Below are positions 27,249 to 35,566 of a stretch of 64,000 bases of DNA, one piece after another; the first letter of the stretch is position 1, and every line of letters starts with the position of its first letter. This DNA is from JALZMG01 sp963844175. GTDB lineage: Bacteria; Actinomycetota; Acidimicrobiia; Acidimicrobiales; Ilumatobacteraceae. A program made the position numbers and the translations under genes. Under the pieces are notes generated by a model that saw only the letters and a list, made by a program, of their open reading frames with translations, was not told where the DNA came from and did not search any database. The DNA is taken from the NCBI GenBank assembly GCA_963844175.1, contig CAWJNE010000003.1, positions 1 to 64,000 on the forward strand, read 5' to 3'.

Positions 27249-27908
27249 TCAGTGGCGAGCGCCGAGCTTGACGAGGTCCTCGGCCATCGTCCAGCCGTAG
27301 GCGATCAATGACCCCCCGTCGGCGACGGGCACGGCGGCGAACTGCTCCTGCCGTCCGGCGTCGACGGCTTCTGGCTTGAGGACCTCGTGGTCGATGAACC
27401 CCTCCTGGCCGTTGCGCTTGACCACGAACGACCGCTCGTCGTAGGCCGACTCCACGTCGAACCGCTTGGCCAACCGGCGACCCCACGCCCGCTCCTCGCC
27501 GACGGCCCGGGCGCCGGGGCTGGGCGTGACGTCGTCGAGCTCCTTGAACGCCCCGACCGCACCGGGCGTGACGAAGCGGGCGCCGACCACCACGTCCTCG
27601 TCGGGGAAGGCCATCAGCGCACGGTGGTACGCCTCGCCCATCAGCCCGCGCAGCACCTGGTCCCGCTTCGACGTGCGCTTGACGCTCATCAGGCCGAGGA
27701 GCACGCACGGCGTGCCACCGATCCGCTCGAGCGTGGAGAACGTGAACCCGTGCAACTTTCCGTCGATGCGGGCCATCGTGATGAGGACCCAGTCCTCTTT
27801 GGCCTTGGACAGCTCGCCGATGCCGAACGAGCCGCCCATCGACGCCAGTTCGTCGAGGTCGGAATCGGTCAGCGCCGACGAATCGTTCGTTTGGACCTGG
27901 ACTGCCAT
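27249..27908 (-). CDS. Hypothetical protein, 219 residues
   Basis: A soluble alpha/beta protein with ELSKAKEDWVLITMARIDGK, HGFTFSTLERIGGTPCVLLG and a later GNAT-like feel in RDQVLRGLMGEAYHRALMAF, which could be a divergent acetyltransferase, but the match is too weak to name. The ATG at 27908 has AAGGAG upstream and a TAGAAT promoter box at 27948-27953; the longer frame from 27938 would begin ahead of that site. The nitroreductase gene follows closely. Confidence 0.7.
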   Translation of the reverse strand: MAVQVQTNDSSALTDSDLDELASMGGSFGIGELSKAKEDWVLITMARIDGKLHGFTFSTLERIGGTPCVLLGLMSVKRTSKRDQVLRGLMGEAYHRALMAFPDEDVVVGARFVTPGAVGAFKELDDVTPSPGARAVGEERAWGRRLAKRFDVESAYDERSFVVKRNGQEGFIDHEVLKPEAVDAGRQEQFAAVPVADGGSLIAYGWTMAEDLVKLGARH

Positions 27909-27947
27909 GGGGGCCCCACTCCTTGGACGCACGGGCACGAGGGCAAC

Positions 27948-27953
27948 ATTCTA
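27948..27953 (-). promoter_or_regulatory. -10 box of the 27.9-kb hypothetical gene
   Basis: TAGAAT on the minus strand, 40 bases before the ATG, leaving a short leader that holds AAGGAG. Unlike most boxes in the window this one predicts a leadered transcript. Confidence 0.45.
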
Positions 27954-28014
27954 CAGGTCGATCGGCGGCGGGCCGAAGGCCGGGAGCACGGCAATCGCCG
28001 GCACGGGACGACGA

Positions 28015-31000
28015 CTACAGGGAGACGGCGTCGTGGCCGAAGGTCATGCGCAGCTCGCCGACGGCCCGGTCGACGTCGACGCGGAACTCGTCGGACAGCC
28101 GAAGCACCTGGGCGCCGAGGTCGAGCGTGACCTCCGAGGAACCCGGATGATCGCGCAGGATCCGCTTCAGCCGGGCGATGCGCAGCTCGTCGAGTGCCGT
28201 GGAGGGGATGCGCAACCGCAGGCGCGGGGCCGGTCCTGCCTCGAGGGCCTGCAGCACCTCCACCGACTGGCAGATCAGCGTGACCCGTGACTCGTCGCGC
28301 CGGTCGAGCCGGCCCTTCACGGCAACCACCAGGTCGTCGGCCAGCTTGTGCCCGTGCTCGCGCAGCACGTGCGGGAACAGCGTCACCTCGACGTTGGACT
28401 CCAGGTCCTCGAGCACGAACACCGCCATCTGGTCGCCCTTGCGGGTGAACTTGCGGGCCAGACCGGTGATCATCCCGCCGAGGTGGACGTTGGCGCCGTC
28501 GGCCGCTTCCGGGAGGTCGACGATGGCGTGCTGCACCTTGCGCCGCAGCGCCGCCTCGACGCCGAGCAACGGGTGGTCCGACACGTAGAGGCCGAGCATC
28601 TCCTTCTCGTTGCGCAGCTTCTCGGCCTTCTCGAACTCGACGTCCGGCACCGGCAGGCGCTCGTCGAACTGCGGCACGTCGTCGGCCGCGCCCCAGTCGC
28701 CGAACAGGCTCATCACCCCGCGGTCGCGCTCGCGCCGACGGGTCACCGTGACGTCGGTGACGTGCTCGAACACGCCGAGCAGGCCCTTGCGCGGGTGGCC
28801 GAGCGAATCGAAGGCCCCGGCCTTGATCAACGACTCGACGGCCCGCTTGTTGAGCACGGGCTCGGGGACCCGCTCGACGAAGTCGTGGAAGCTGGCGAAC
28901 GGCCCGTTGGCGTCGCGCTCGGCGAGCAGCAGGGCGACGAGACCGCCGCCGACGTTGCGCACGGCGGACAGCCCGAACGTGATGGCGCCGGGGCTGCCGA
29001 TCGGCAACGTCACCCCTTCGGGCACCTGGTCGGGCGCCAGCGCGGCGAAGTCCGTCACCGACCGGTTGATGTCGGGCGTCAGCACCCGGATGCCCATCGT
29101 GCGGCACTCGGCGATGTACACCGCCGCCTTCTCGAGGCTGCTCTTCACGCTGGTCAGCAGGCAGGCGAAGTACTCGACCGGGAAGTTCGCCTTCAGGTAG
29201 GCCGTCTGGTAGGCGACGAGCCCGTACCCGAAGGCGTGGCTCTTGTTGAAGGCGTAGTCGGCGAACGGCTCGATGATGTCGAACAGGCGGGTGCCGAGGT
29301 CGGAGCCGTAGCCGGTGCGCTCGGCGGCGGCGACGAACTTGGCCCGCTCCGTGGCGATGACCTCACGACTCTTCTTGCCCATCGCCTTGCGCAGCAGGTC
29401 GGCCTCGGCCAGCGAGTAGCCGGCGATGCGCTGGGCCACCCGCATCACCGACTCCTGGTAGATCATCAGGCCGTACGTGTCGGCGAGGAGCTCCTCGAGG
29501 TCCGGGTGGGGGTACTCGATGTCCTGGCGACCGTTCTTGCGGTCGGCGTAGTCGTTGTGCATGTTGGCCGCCATCGGCCCCGGCCGGTACAGCGCCACGA
29601 GGGCGGCCACGTCGGCGAAGCTGGTCGGCTTGAGCGACTTCATCAGGGCCCGCAGCGGTGCGCCCTCCAGCTGGAACACGCCGATCCCGGCGCCGCGCTG
29701 CAGCAGGGCCAGGGTGGGCGCGTCGTCGAGCGCGATGGCATCGATGTCGAAGTCGGGATCCCGTCCGTTGCGCAGCATGGCGACGGTGTCGCTGATCACG
29801 TCCAGGTTGCGCAGCCCGAGAAAGTCCATCTTCAGGAGCCCGAGCGATTCGACGCCGTGCATCTCGTACTGCGTCACGACGGGGGCCAGCTCGGGGTCCT
29901 GGCCGCTCTCCGGCTTGCGCTGGATCGGCAGCACGTCGGTCAGCGGCTGCTTCGTGATGACCACCGCCGCGGCGTGGATGCCGTCGGAGCGCTTGAGCCC
30001 CTCCAGGCCCTTGGCCACGTCGACGACCTTGCGCACCTCGTCGTCGGTGTCGTACATCGCCCGCAGGTCGGCCGCCGCCTTGTAGCCGTCGGCGTACTTC
30101 GGCGAGTCCTCGAAGCAGTACTTGAGCGGCGTGTCCCGGCCCATCACCAACGGCGGCATGGCCTTGGCGATGCGGTCGCCGACGTTGTACGGGTACCCGA
30201 GCACGCGAGCGGCGTCACGGACGGCGTTGCGCGCCTTGATCGTGCCGAACGTGATGATCTGGGCCACGCGGTCGCGCCCGTAGCGCTCGGCGGCGTAGCG
30301 GATCATCTCGTCCCGGTAGCGGGAGTCGAAGTCCATGTCGATGTCGGGCATCGAGATGCGGCTCGGGTTGAGGAAGCGCTCGAACAGCAGGTCGTAGCGG
30401 ATCGGGTCGACATCGGTGATGCGCAGGGCGTAGGCGACGGCGCAGCCGGCAGCCGAGCCGCGACCCGGGCCGACCCGGATGCCGGCTTCCCTGGCGTGGC
30501 GGATCAGGTCCCAGACGATCAGGAAGTAGGAGCTGAACCCCATGGTGGCGATGACGTCGAGCTCGTACTGGACTCGCTTACGGGCGGCCTCGGGCGCGTC
30601 GTCACCCCAGCGCTGGGTGACGCCCTCCCAGGTCAGGTGGGCGAGGTAGGCGGCGGCGTCGGCGAACCCATCGGGCAGCGGGAAGTCGGGCAGCTGGGTG
30701 GCGCTGAAATCGATGTCGACCTTCGCCCGCTCGGCGATCCACAGCGTGTTGTCGCACGCCTCGGGGACCTCGCGGAACAGGTGGCGCATCTCGGTCGCCG
30801 ACTTGAGGTAGTGCTCCTGCCCCTCGAACTTGAACCGTTTGGGGTCCGACAGCATGGCCCCGGTCTGCACGCACAGCAGGGCGTCGTGCGCCTCGTGGTC
30901 GTGACGATGGGTGTAGTGCGAGTCGTTGGTGGCGAGGATCGGCGCCTGCAGCTGGCGGGCCAGGTCGAGCAGCTTGGGGTTGGTCTCCCGCTGGGCCGGC

Positions 31001-31632
31001 AGGCCGTGGTCCTGCAGCTCGACGAACAGGTGGTCGCGCCCGAAGATGTCCTGGAGGCGGGCCGCCTTCTCCAGCGCCCCGCGGTCGTCGCCCTGGAGCA
31101 GCGACTGCAGGACCTGGCCACCGAGGCACCCCGTCGTGGCGATCAAGCCGTCGTGGTGCTCGGCCAGCAGGTCCCAGTCGAGGCGCGGCTTGTAGTAGTA
31201 GCCCTCGAGGAACGCACGGCTGGAGAGCTGGATCAGGTTGCGGTAGCCGGCGTCGTCCTCGGCCAGCAGCGTCAGGTGGTAGTAGAGCTTCTTGCCACCC
31301 TCGGTGTCGCCGCCAGAGTCGTCGATGCGGCCCCGTCTGGTCGGGCGCTCGGTGCGGTGGTCGTGGGCCATGTAGGCCTCGGTGCCGATGACCGGCGTGA
31401 TCCCCTGGCGCCGGCACTCCTTGTAGAACTCCAGCGTGCCGTACATGTTGCCGTGATCGGTGATCCCGATCGCCGGCTGCCCGTCCTCCACCGCCTTGGC
31501 CACCAACTCGTCGAGCCGGGCCGCCCCGTCGAGCATCGAGAACTCGGTGTGGACGTGCAGGTGGGAGAATGACGCCGATGTGATTCGATGCAACCTAGCC
31601 CGCCCCCACCCTGCCGTCGACCGACCGGGCAC
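28015..31632 (-). CDS. dnaE: DNA polymerase III alpha subunit
   Basis: The replicative polymerase subunit, about 1190-1205 residues, intact. The PHP domain is at the N-terminus (FSHLHVHTEFSMLDGA), the catalytic aspartates are in PDIDMDFDSRYRDEMI, and an OB fold near the end has GGMITGLARKFTRKGDQMAV. Start choice is difficult: GTG 31632 and TTG 31593 are in frame, but a TAGGTT box at 31592-31597 ends 8 bases before an in-frame ATC at 31584, exactly where a leaderless start would fall. I give the longest frame. A palindromic repeat lies just upstream, after bpa. Confidence 0.95.
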   Translation of the reverse strand: MPGRSTAGWGRARLHRITSASFSHLHVHTEFSMLDGAARLDELVAKAVEDGQPAIGITDHGNMYGTLEFYKECRRQGITPVIGTEAYMAHDHRTERPTRRGRIDDSGGDTEGGKKLYYHLTLLAEDDAGYRNLIQLSSRAFLEGYYYKPRLDWDLLAEHHDGLIATTGCLGGQVLQSLLQGDDRGALEKAARLQDIFGRDHLFVELQDHGLPAQRETNPKLLDLARQLQAPILATNDSHYTHRHDHEAHDALLCVQTGAMLSDPKRFKFEGQEHYLKSATEMRHLFREVPEACDNTLWIAERAKVDIDFSATQLPDFPLPDGFADAAAYLAHLTWEGVTQRWGDDAPEAARKRVQYELDVIATMGFSSYFLIVWDLIRHAREAGIRVGPGRGSAAGCAVAYALRITDVDPIRYDLLFERFLNPSRISMPDIDMDFDSRYRDEMIRYAAERYGRDRVAQIITFGTIKARNAVRDAARVLGYPYNVGDRIAKAMPPLVMGRDTPLKYCFEDSPKYADGYKAAADLRAMYDTDDEVRKVVDVAKGLEGLKRSDGIHAAAVVITKQPLTDVLPIQRKPESGQDPELAPVVTQYEMHGVESLGLLKMDFLGLRNLDVISDTVAMLRNGRDPDFDIDAIALDDAPTLALLQRGAGIGVFQLEGAPLRALMKSLKPTSFADVAALVALYRPGPMAANMHNDYADRKNGRQDIEYPHPDLEELLADTYGLMIYQESVMRVAQRIAGYSLAEADLLRKAMGKKSREVIATERAKFVAAAERTGYGSDLGTRLFDIIEPFADYAFNKSHAFGYGLVAYQTAYLKANFPVEYFACLLTSVKSSLEKAAVYIAECRTMGIRVLTPDINRSVTDFAALAPDQVPEGVTLPIGSPGAITFGLSAVRNVGGGLVALLLAERDANGPFASFHDFVERVPEPVLNKRAVESLIKAGAFDSLGHPRKGLLGVFEHVTDVTVTRRRERDRGVMSLFGDWGAADDVPQFDERLPVPDVEFEKAEKLRNEKEMLGLYVSDHPLLGVEAALRRKVQHAIVDLPEAADGANVHLGGMITGLARKFTRKGDQMAVFVLEDLESNVEVTLFPHVLREHGHKLADDLVVAVKGRLDRRDESRVTLICQSVEVLQALEAGPAPRLRLRIPSTALDELRIARLKRILRDHPGSSEVTLDLGAQVLRLSDEFRVDVDRAVGELRMTFGHDAVSL
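31592..31597 (-). promoter_or_regulatory. -10 box of dnaE
   Basis: TAGGTT on the minus strand. The last T is 8 bases from an in-frame ATC codon at 31584, matching the leaderless spacing seen at other genes but without a standard start codon. Confidence 0.4.
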
Positions 31633-31653
31633 CGGCCCGCTGACGATCTGTGC

Positions 31654-31692
31654 GGTGAGGGGTGAGGGGACCTGGTCCCCTCACCGCTCACC
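31654..31692. repeat. Palindromic repeat, copy 1
   Basis: Core arms GGTGAGGGGACC (31661-31672) and GGTCCCCTCACC (31674-31685) around one base, with outer arms GGTGAG (31654-31659) and CTCACC (31687-31692). The 25-base core is identical at 56256-56280. On the minus strand it begins directly after the bpa stop codon. It probably terminates bpa before dnaE. Confidence 0.8.
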
Positions 31693-32238
31693 TCACAAGT
31701 ACGTGCCGGGGCGGTCGGGTGGGCCCTGGCCGGGCTGACCCGGTTGCTCGGGCTGGCCGCCCATCCCAGGCGGCAACTGCGCGCCGGGGGGGAGCTGGCG
31801 CATCTGGTCGAGCTGCTGGCGAGCGGCCAGCTGCTGGGCGAAGAGCGTGGCCTGGATGCCGTGGAACAGCCCCTCGAGCCATCCGACGAGCTGGGCCTGG
31901 ACGACGCGGATCTCGCCCTCGGTCGGCACCTCGCCGTCGGTGAACGGCAGGGCGAGCATCTTCAGCTCCTGCTGCAGATCGGGTGACAGCGCCTCCGAGA
32001 GCTCGACGATCGAGCGCTCGTAGATCTCGGCCAGCCGTTCGCGGCTCGGCTCGTCCAGCGGCGCCGCCCGGACCTCGTCGAGCAGCGTCTTGACCATCGA
32101 GCCGATGCGCATGACCTTGGCCGGCGACGTGACCGCCTCGCCGCCCTGCTCGTCGACGCCAGTGGCGTTGTCGACCTCGACGACCTCGGGCTGCTCGTGG
32201 AGCAGCTCGGGCTGCGCGGTGGGCTGTGCATCGGTCAT
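31693..32238 (-). CDS. Bacterial proteasome activator Bpa/PafE
   Basis: A 181-residue protein of the DUF2587 family. The central helical part has SPAKVMRIGSMVKTLLDEVR and EGEIRVVQAQLVGWLEGLFH, then LFAQQLAARQQLDQMR, very close to mycobacterial PafE (Rv3780). The C-terminus ends in GTYL; the family ends in GQYL, which docks into the 20S proteasome ring to open the gate. This implies that the organism has a 20S proteasome. ATG 32238 is chosen with GAGAGGAT upstream. The stop codon forms part of the palindromic repeat. A 14-base motif shared with the Rrf2 gene lies 47 bases upstream. Confidence 0.9.
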   Translation of the reverse strand: MTDAQPTAQPELLHEQPEVVEVDNATGVDEQGGEAVTSPAKVMRIGSMVKTLLDEVRAAPLDEPSRERLAEIYERSIVELSEALSPDLQQELKMLALPFTDGEVPTEGEIRVVQAQLVGWLEGLFHGIQATLFAQQLAARQQLDQMRQLPPGAQLPPGMGGQPEQPGQPGQGPPDRPGTYL

Positions 32239-32284
32239 GGTCGAGATCCTCTCGTCGCCTGCCGGGCTATGCAACGTTCCCGCT

Positions 32285-32298
32285 TGATCGTTCGCTCG
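32285..32298 (-). promoter_or_regulatory. Shared 14-base motif upstream of bpa
   Basis: Reads CGAGCGAACGATCA on the minus strand, toward bpa. The same 14 bases occur on the plus strand at 33537-33550, toward the Rrf2 gene. Either a promoter element or a regulator site; untested. Confidence 0.35.
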
Positions 32299-32314
32299 TG
32301 CTTTGCGGGCTCGC

Positions 32315-33442
32315 TCACACGAGGTTCCCGGCGAGGAAGGGGACGAGGACCTCGGCTGGCGTCATCGAGCCGTGACGGCAGATCAGCCGGAACGGTCCAG
32401 TGTCGGCGGGGTCGTGGAAGCTGATGTCGGCAAACGGGACGAGCGCCACGTCGCCGAGCCGGGCGGCCATCTGGGGCGCCATCGTGGAGCCGAACCACTG
32501 CTCGTCGATGACCTGCTGACGATCGACCACCCAGGCCACGTCCTCGTACCGTTCCGACGCCGCCTTGGCCAGATCGTCGGCGGCGCCCGGGCGGGCGTGC
32601 CACCAGCGGAACCGGCCCTCGCCGGACTGCTGGGCGACCATCGCCAGCAGATCGGGGTCGGGCTCGACGATGTGATCACCGATCTGCACCTGACCGTGGT
32701 CGGCGGTGACGAGCAGCGCCACGCCGGGCGGCAGCACCTCGAGCAGGTCGGCGACCAGCCGGTCGGCGAAGCGCACCTCGGCGTCGTAGAACTCCCCGAA
32801 GCCTCGCTCGTGCGCCGTCTTGTCGACGCCGCCGTAGTAGGCGTAGACGAAGCGTTCGCCCGCTGCCACCTGCTGCCCGACCTCGACGGCGATCGCCGAC
32901 GCCGCCCGCCACCCGACGGGGCGGGAGCCGCGCAGATGGGCCTCCGTGAAGGCGCTCCCCTGGAGGTCGGCCGGCGAGACCACGGGGACGGCGTGACCGA
33001 GGAAGGCGGGGAACGGTTGCACGTCGGCCGGCGGCGAGGAGCGCCGCCGGTCGACCCCGTCGGCGGACCAGCGCAGCACGTTGAGCACATCGCCGCGCAA
33101 CAGCATCCGGTAGCCGAGCAGGCCGTGCTCGGCCGGCGTCAGGCCGGTGGCGATCGAGCTGAGCGCCGTCGCCGTCGTCGTCGGCGCGACGGTCGTGATC
33201 GGGCCGCCCGCCATCCCCGACAGCGTCGGCAGCAACTGGCGATGCGTCAGCAGCTGCTCCCACCCCAGGCCGTCGAGGACGAGCAGCACGGCCTGGCGGG
33301 CCTGGTCGACACCCGGAGGGAACCACCCCGGCAACGTTCCCGACCAGCTCGTCGGTCCGAGCAGGGAGGGCACGATCCCCCGAACGTTGGGCCCGGCGTA
33401 GTCGGGGAGCAGTGGTTCGGGCCGCGTGGCCGGGGGGGACAC
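32315..33442 (-). CDS. Type I phosphodiesterase/nucleotide pyrophosphatase family protein
   Basis: About 375 residues, alkaline-phosphatase superfamily. Metal-binding parts include AVLLVLDGLGWEQ near the N-terminus, TTVAPTTTATALSSIATGLTP with the nucleophile threonine, YYGGVDKTAHERG and LLVTADHGQV. It should hydrolyse a phosphodiester or phosphate ester; no signal peptide is clear. GTG 33442 is preferred since the homologous part begins soon after; the frame is open from 33520. It faces away from the Rrf2 gene. Bpa lies downstream on the same strand. Confidence 0.82.
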   Translation of the reverse strand: MSPPATRPEPLLPDYAGPNVRGIVPSLLGPTSWSGTLPGWFPPGVDQARQAVLLVLDGLGWEQLLTHRQLLPTLSGMAGGPITTVAPTTTATALSSIATGLTPAEHGLLGYRMLLRGDVLNVLRWSADGVDRRRSSPPADVQPFPAFLGHAVPVVSPADLQGSAFTEAHLRGSRPVGWRAASAIAVEVGQQVAAGERFVYAYYGGVDKTAHERGFGEFYDAEVRFADRLVADLLEVLPPGVALLVTADHGQVQIGDHIVEPDPDLLAMVAQQSGEGRFRWWHARPGAADDLAKAASERYEDVAWVVDRQQVIDEQWFGSTMAPQMAARLGDVALVPFADISFHDPADTGPFRLICRHGSMTPAEVLVPFLAGNLV

Positions 33443-33536
33443 CGCCGCGAGTCCAGCACCTCGCCGCCCCCCGCTCAACTCGCGTGCTGTGAGCGAGCGC
33501 CCCGGGCTCGCCGACCGCACCAGCCGTGAACTCGAG

Positions 33537-33550
33537 CGAGCGAACGATCA
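33537..33550 (+). promoter_or_regulatory. Shared 14-base motif upstream of the Rrf2 gene
   Basis: CGAGCGAACGATCA, 32 bases before the Rrf2 GTG and overlapping the expected -35 region. The other copy lies upstream of bpa in the same orientation relative to its gene. Confidence 0.35.
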
Positions 33551-33569
33551 TCGACGTCCGGCGTGCCCC

Positions 33570-33575
33570 TACCAT
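33570..33575 (+). promoter_or_regulatory. -10 box of the Rrf2 gene
   Basis: TACCAT, last T 7 bases before the GTG at 33582, separated by a run of G. Leaderless pattern. Confidence 0.5.
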
Positions 33576-33581
33576 GGGGGG

Positions 33582-34034
33582 GTGCGCGTCTCGACCCGCG
33601 GTGACTACGCCTGTCGTGCGTTGCTGTCGCTGGCCCTCCACGACGACACCACCGCGCCCACCTCGGTGCGCGACATCGCCGAGCGCACGGGGCTGCCGCA
33701 GCCGTACCTGGAGCAGATCCTGCTCGCCCTCAAGGGGGCCGGGCTGGTGCGCTCCAAGCGGGGCGTGGGCGGCGGCTACGTGCTGGCCCGGTCGCCCGAG
33801 GAGATCCGGCTCTCCGAGATCGTGTCGGCCGTCGACGGTCCGATCACGCTGGGCGACTTCGGTCAGCCGCACCAGGACGGTGCCTGCGATCACGAGGGTC
33901 AGTGCGTCCTGATCGCCGTGTGGAACGAGGCCGGCGAGTACATGCGCCACCACCTCGACAGCTACACGCTGGCGGCGATCGCCGAGATGGCCAAGGGTCG
34001 CATCGCCTGGCCGACCACCAGCGCGGTGGTGTGA
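33582..34034 (+). CDS. Rrf2 family transcriptional regulator
   Basis: A 150-residue winged-helix regulator. The N-terminus VRVSTRGDYACRALLSLAL, the recognition part DIAERTGLPQPYLEQILLAL and the wing RSKRGVGGGYVLARSPEEI are all typical. Rrf2 proteins often hold an Fe-S cluster through three cysteines; here only two lie in the cluster loop (CDHEGQC), plus one in the first helix, so cluster binding is uncertain. The GTG start fits the TACCAT box. It converges on rluD. Confidence 0.9.
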   Translation: MRVSTRGDYACRALLSLALHDDTTAPTSVRDIAERTGLPQPYLEQILLALKGAGLVRSKRGVGGGYVLARSPEEIRLSEIVSAVDGPITLGDFGQPHQDGACDHEGQCVLIAVWNEAGEYMRHHLDSYTLAAIAEMAKGRIAWPTTSAVV

Positions 34035-34058
34035 CCTCGCACCACGTGCCGGGTGGGG

Positions 34059-34982
34059 TCAGCTGGCGGTGGCGAGGAGGGCTCGCAGGTCGGCGGGTAG
34101 CGGCGACTCGAACGTGCGCCGGGCTCCGGTGACGGGGTCGTCGAACGACAGCTCGGCGGCGTGCAGGAACGGACGGGTCAGCCCGAACGTGGTGCGCCGC
34201 TCGCCGTAGGTGGGGTCGCCGAGGAGCGGGTGGCCGATGGCGCCGAGGTGGACGCGGATCTGGTGGGTGCGCCCGGTCTCCAGCCGGCACGTCAGCCGGG
34301 CCAGCTCGCCCGGCCGCTCGAACCGCTCGACGACCTGGTACTCGGTGCGCGCCGGCTTGCCCTCCACGACCACGGCCATCCGCAGCGGATCGGACGGGTC
34401 GCGCCCGATCGGGGCGTCGACGATGCCGTGCGGCGCGTCCGGGTGCCCCCAGACGACGGCGTCGTAACGCCGGCCGGCAGTGTGGGCGGCGAACTGCCCG
34501 ACCAGCGACGCCAGCGCATCATCCGTGCGGGCCACGACGAGCAGGCCGGAGCTGCCGGCGTCCAGCCGGTGCACGATGCCCGGACGGTCGGGGTCGGTCC
34601 CGACAGCCGCCAGCTCCGGGAACCGGGCGAGCAGCCCGTTGACCAGCGTTCCGCTGGCGTTGCCGGCACCCGGATGGACGACGAGCCCGGGCGGCTTGTC
34701 GACGACGATCACGGCGTCGTCGGCCTCGACCACGGTGAACTCGACGGCCGGGTCCGGCGCCGGTGGCTCGGGTCGCGGGACGACCGCCGGGTCGACCTCG
34801 ACGACGGCTCCCTCGTCGAGGCGGACCTTGCCGCTCGACGTGGTGGCGACGGTGCCGTCGACGCGCACCCCGCCGCGCTCGATCACCGCCGCCGCCGCCG
34901 ACCGGCTGACGTCGGCGAGCATGGCGACGATGCGGTCCAGGCGCTCGCCGGCCAGGGCCGGCGGCACCCGCTCGGTGATCAT
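34059..34982 (-). CDS. RluD-family 23S rRNA pseudouridine synthase
   Basis: A 307-residue enzyme that converts uridines to pseudouridine in rRNA. An S4 domain (ERLDRIVAMLADVSRSAAAA) is at residues 12-65. The catalytic aspartate is in IVHRLDAGSSGLLVVARTD and the C-terminal core has LETGRTHQIRVHLGAIGHPL. The ATG overlaps the lspA stop, in the lspA-rluD order common in actinobacteria. Confidence 0.93.
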   Translation of the reverse strand: MITERVPPALAGERLDRIVAMLADVSRSAAAAVIERGGVRVDGTVATTSSGKVRLDEGAVVEVDPAVVPRPEPPAPDPAVEFTVVEADDAVIVVDKPPGLVVHPGAGNASGTLVNGLLARFPELAAVGTDPDRPGIVHRLDAGSSGLLVVARTDDALASLVGQFAAHTAGRRYDAVVWGHPDAPHGIVDAPIGRDPSDPLRMAVVVEGKPARTEYQVVERFERPGELARLTCRLETGRTHQIRVHLGAIGHPLLGDPTYGERRTTFGLTRPFLHAAELSFDDPVTGARRTFESPLPADLRALLATAS

Positions 34983-35548
34983 CGCTCCTGCGAGTCGACC
35001 GGATCGTCGGCCGCGTCAGCCGCGTCGACCGCGTCGACCGGACCGTCAGCCGCGTCGGCCGGACCGGCCGGTGCCGGCACCGGTTGGTCGGGGCGGCGCA
35101 GGCTGCTCAGCAGCAACGTGATGCCGCCCACCGTCACGGCGATGTCGGCGACGTTGAAGATCGGCCACCACTGCAGGTCGATGAAGTCGACGACGGCGCC
35201 GCGCAGCCAGCCCGGCTGGCGGAACAACCGGTCGACCAGGTTGCCGGCGGCGCCACCGAGGATCAGGCCGACGGCGACCGGGTAGATGCGGCTCGTCGTC
35301 CGCCCGATCGAGATCAGCAGACCGACCATCACGAGCAGGGCGACGATGCCGATCACGGGGCCCAGCCCGGCGCCCTGCGAGAAGGCCATCCCGCTGTTGA
35401 AGGCCAGCCTGAACCGCAGCGACCAGATGACGTCGATCGGGCCGTCCTGCAGCGCCTGCAGCGCCCAGTGCTTGGTCAGCTGATCGACGAGGACGACCGC
35501 CGCGGCGATGAGCAACGGCCCGCGCAGCGAGCGGACCGACGGCATCAT
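34979..35548 (-). CDS. lspA: Signal peptidase II
   Basis: A 189-residue inner-membrane aspartyl protease that cleaves lipoprotein signal peptides. Four hydrophobic segments; the catalytic aspartates are in GGAAGNLVDRLF and FNVADIAVTVGG, with FNSGMAFSQGAG before them. After about residue 155 an acidic tail of Asp-Ala-Val repeats follows, coded by tandem GTCGAC/GCGTC-type repeats, which is unusual. The gene lies between the dksA-like gene and rluD. The window encodes at least two lipoproteins that would need it. Confidence 0.93.
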   Translation of the reverse strand: MMPSVRSLRGPLLIAAAVVLVDQLTKHWALQALQDGPIDVIWSLRFRLAFNSGMAFSQGAGLGPVIGIVALLVMVGLLISIGRTTSRIYPVAVGLILGGAAGNLVDRLFRQPGWLRGAVVDFIDLQWWPIFNVADIAVTVGGITLLLSSLRRPDQPVPAPAGPADAADGPVDAVDAADAADDPVDSQER

Positions 35549-35566
35549 CGCCCGTTCATCGCCTGC

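Noticed and set aside
28348..31572. 1074-residue open frame antisense to dnaE, and similar long frames at 35084-38191 (+), 36267-38336 (-) and 45719-48718 (+)
   Set aside because: In DNA of this GC content the frames opposite to real genes are often open. These translations are low-complexity Arg/Gly/Val/Asp-rich and overlap fully with dnaE, ileS or murC-ftsW, which are certain.
35000..35075. CRISPR-like or minisatellite array
   Set aside because: The short repeats are irregular, have no spacers and are inside the lspA coding frame.
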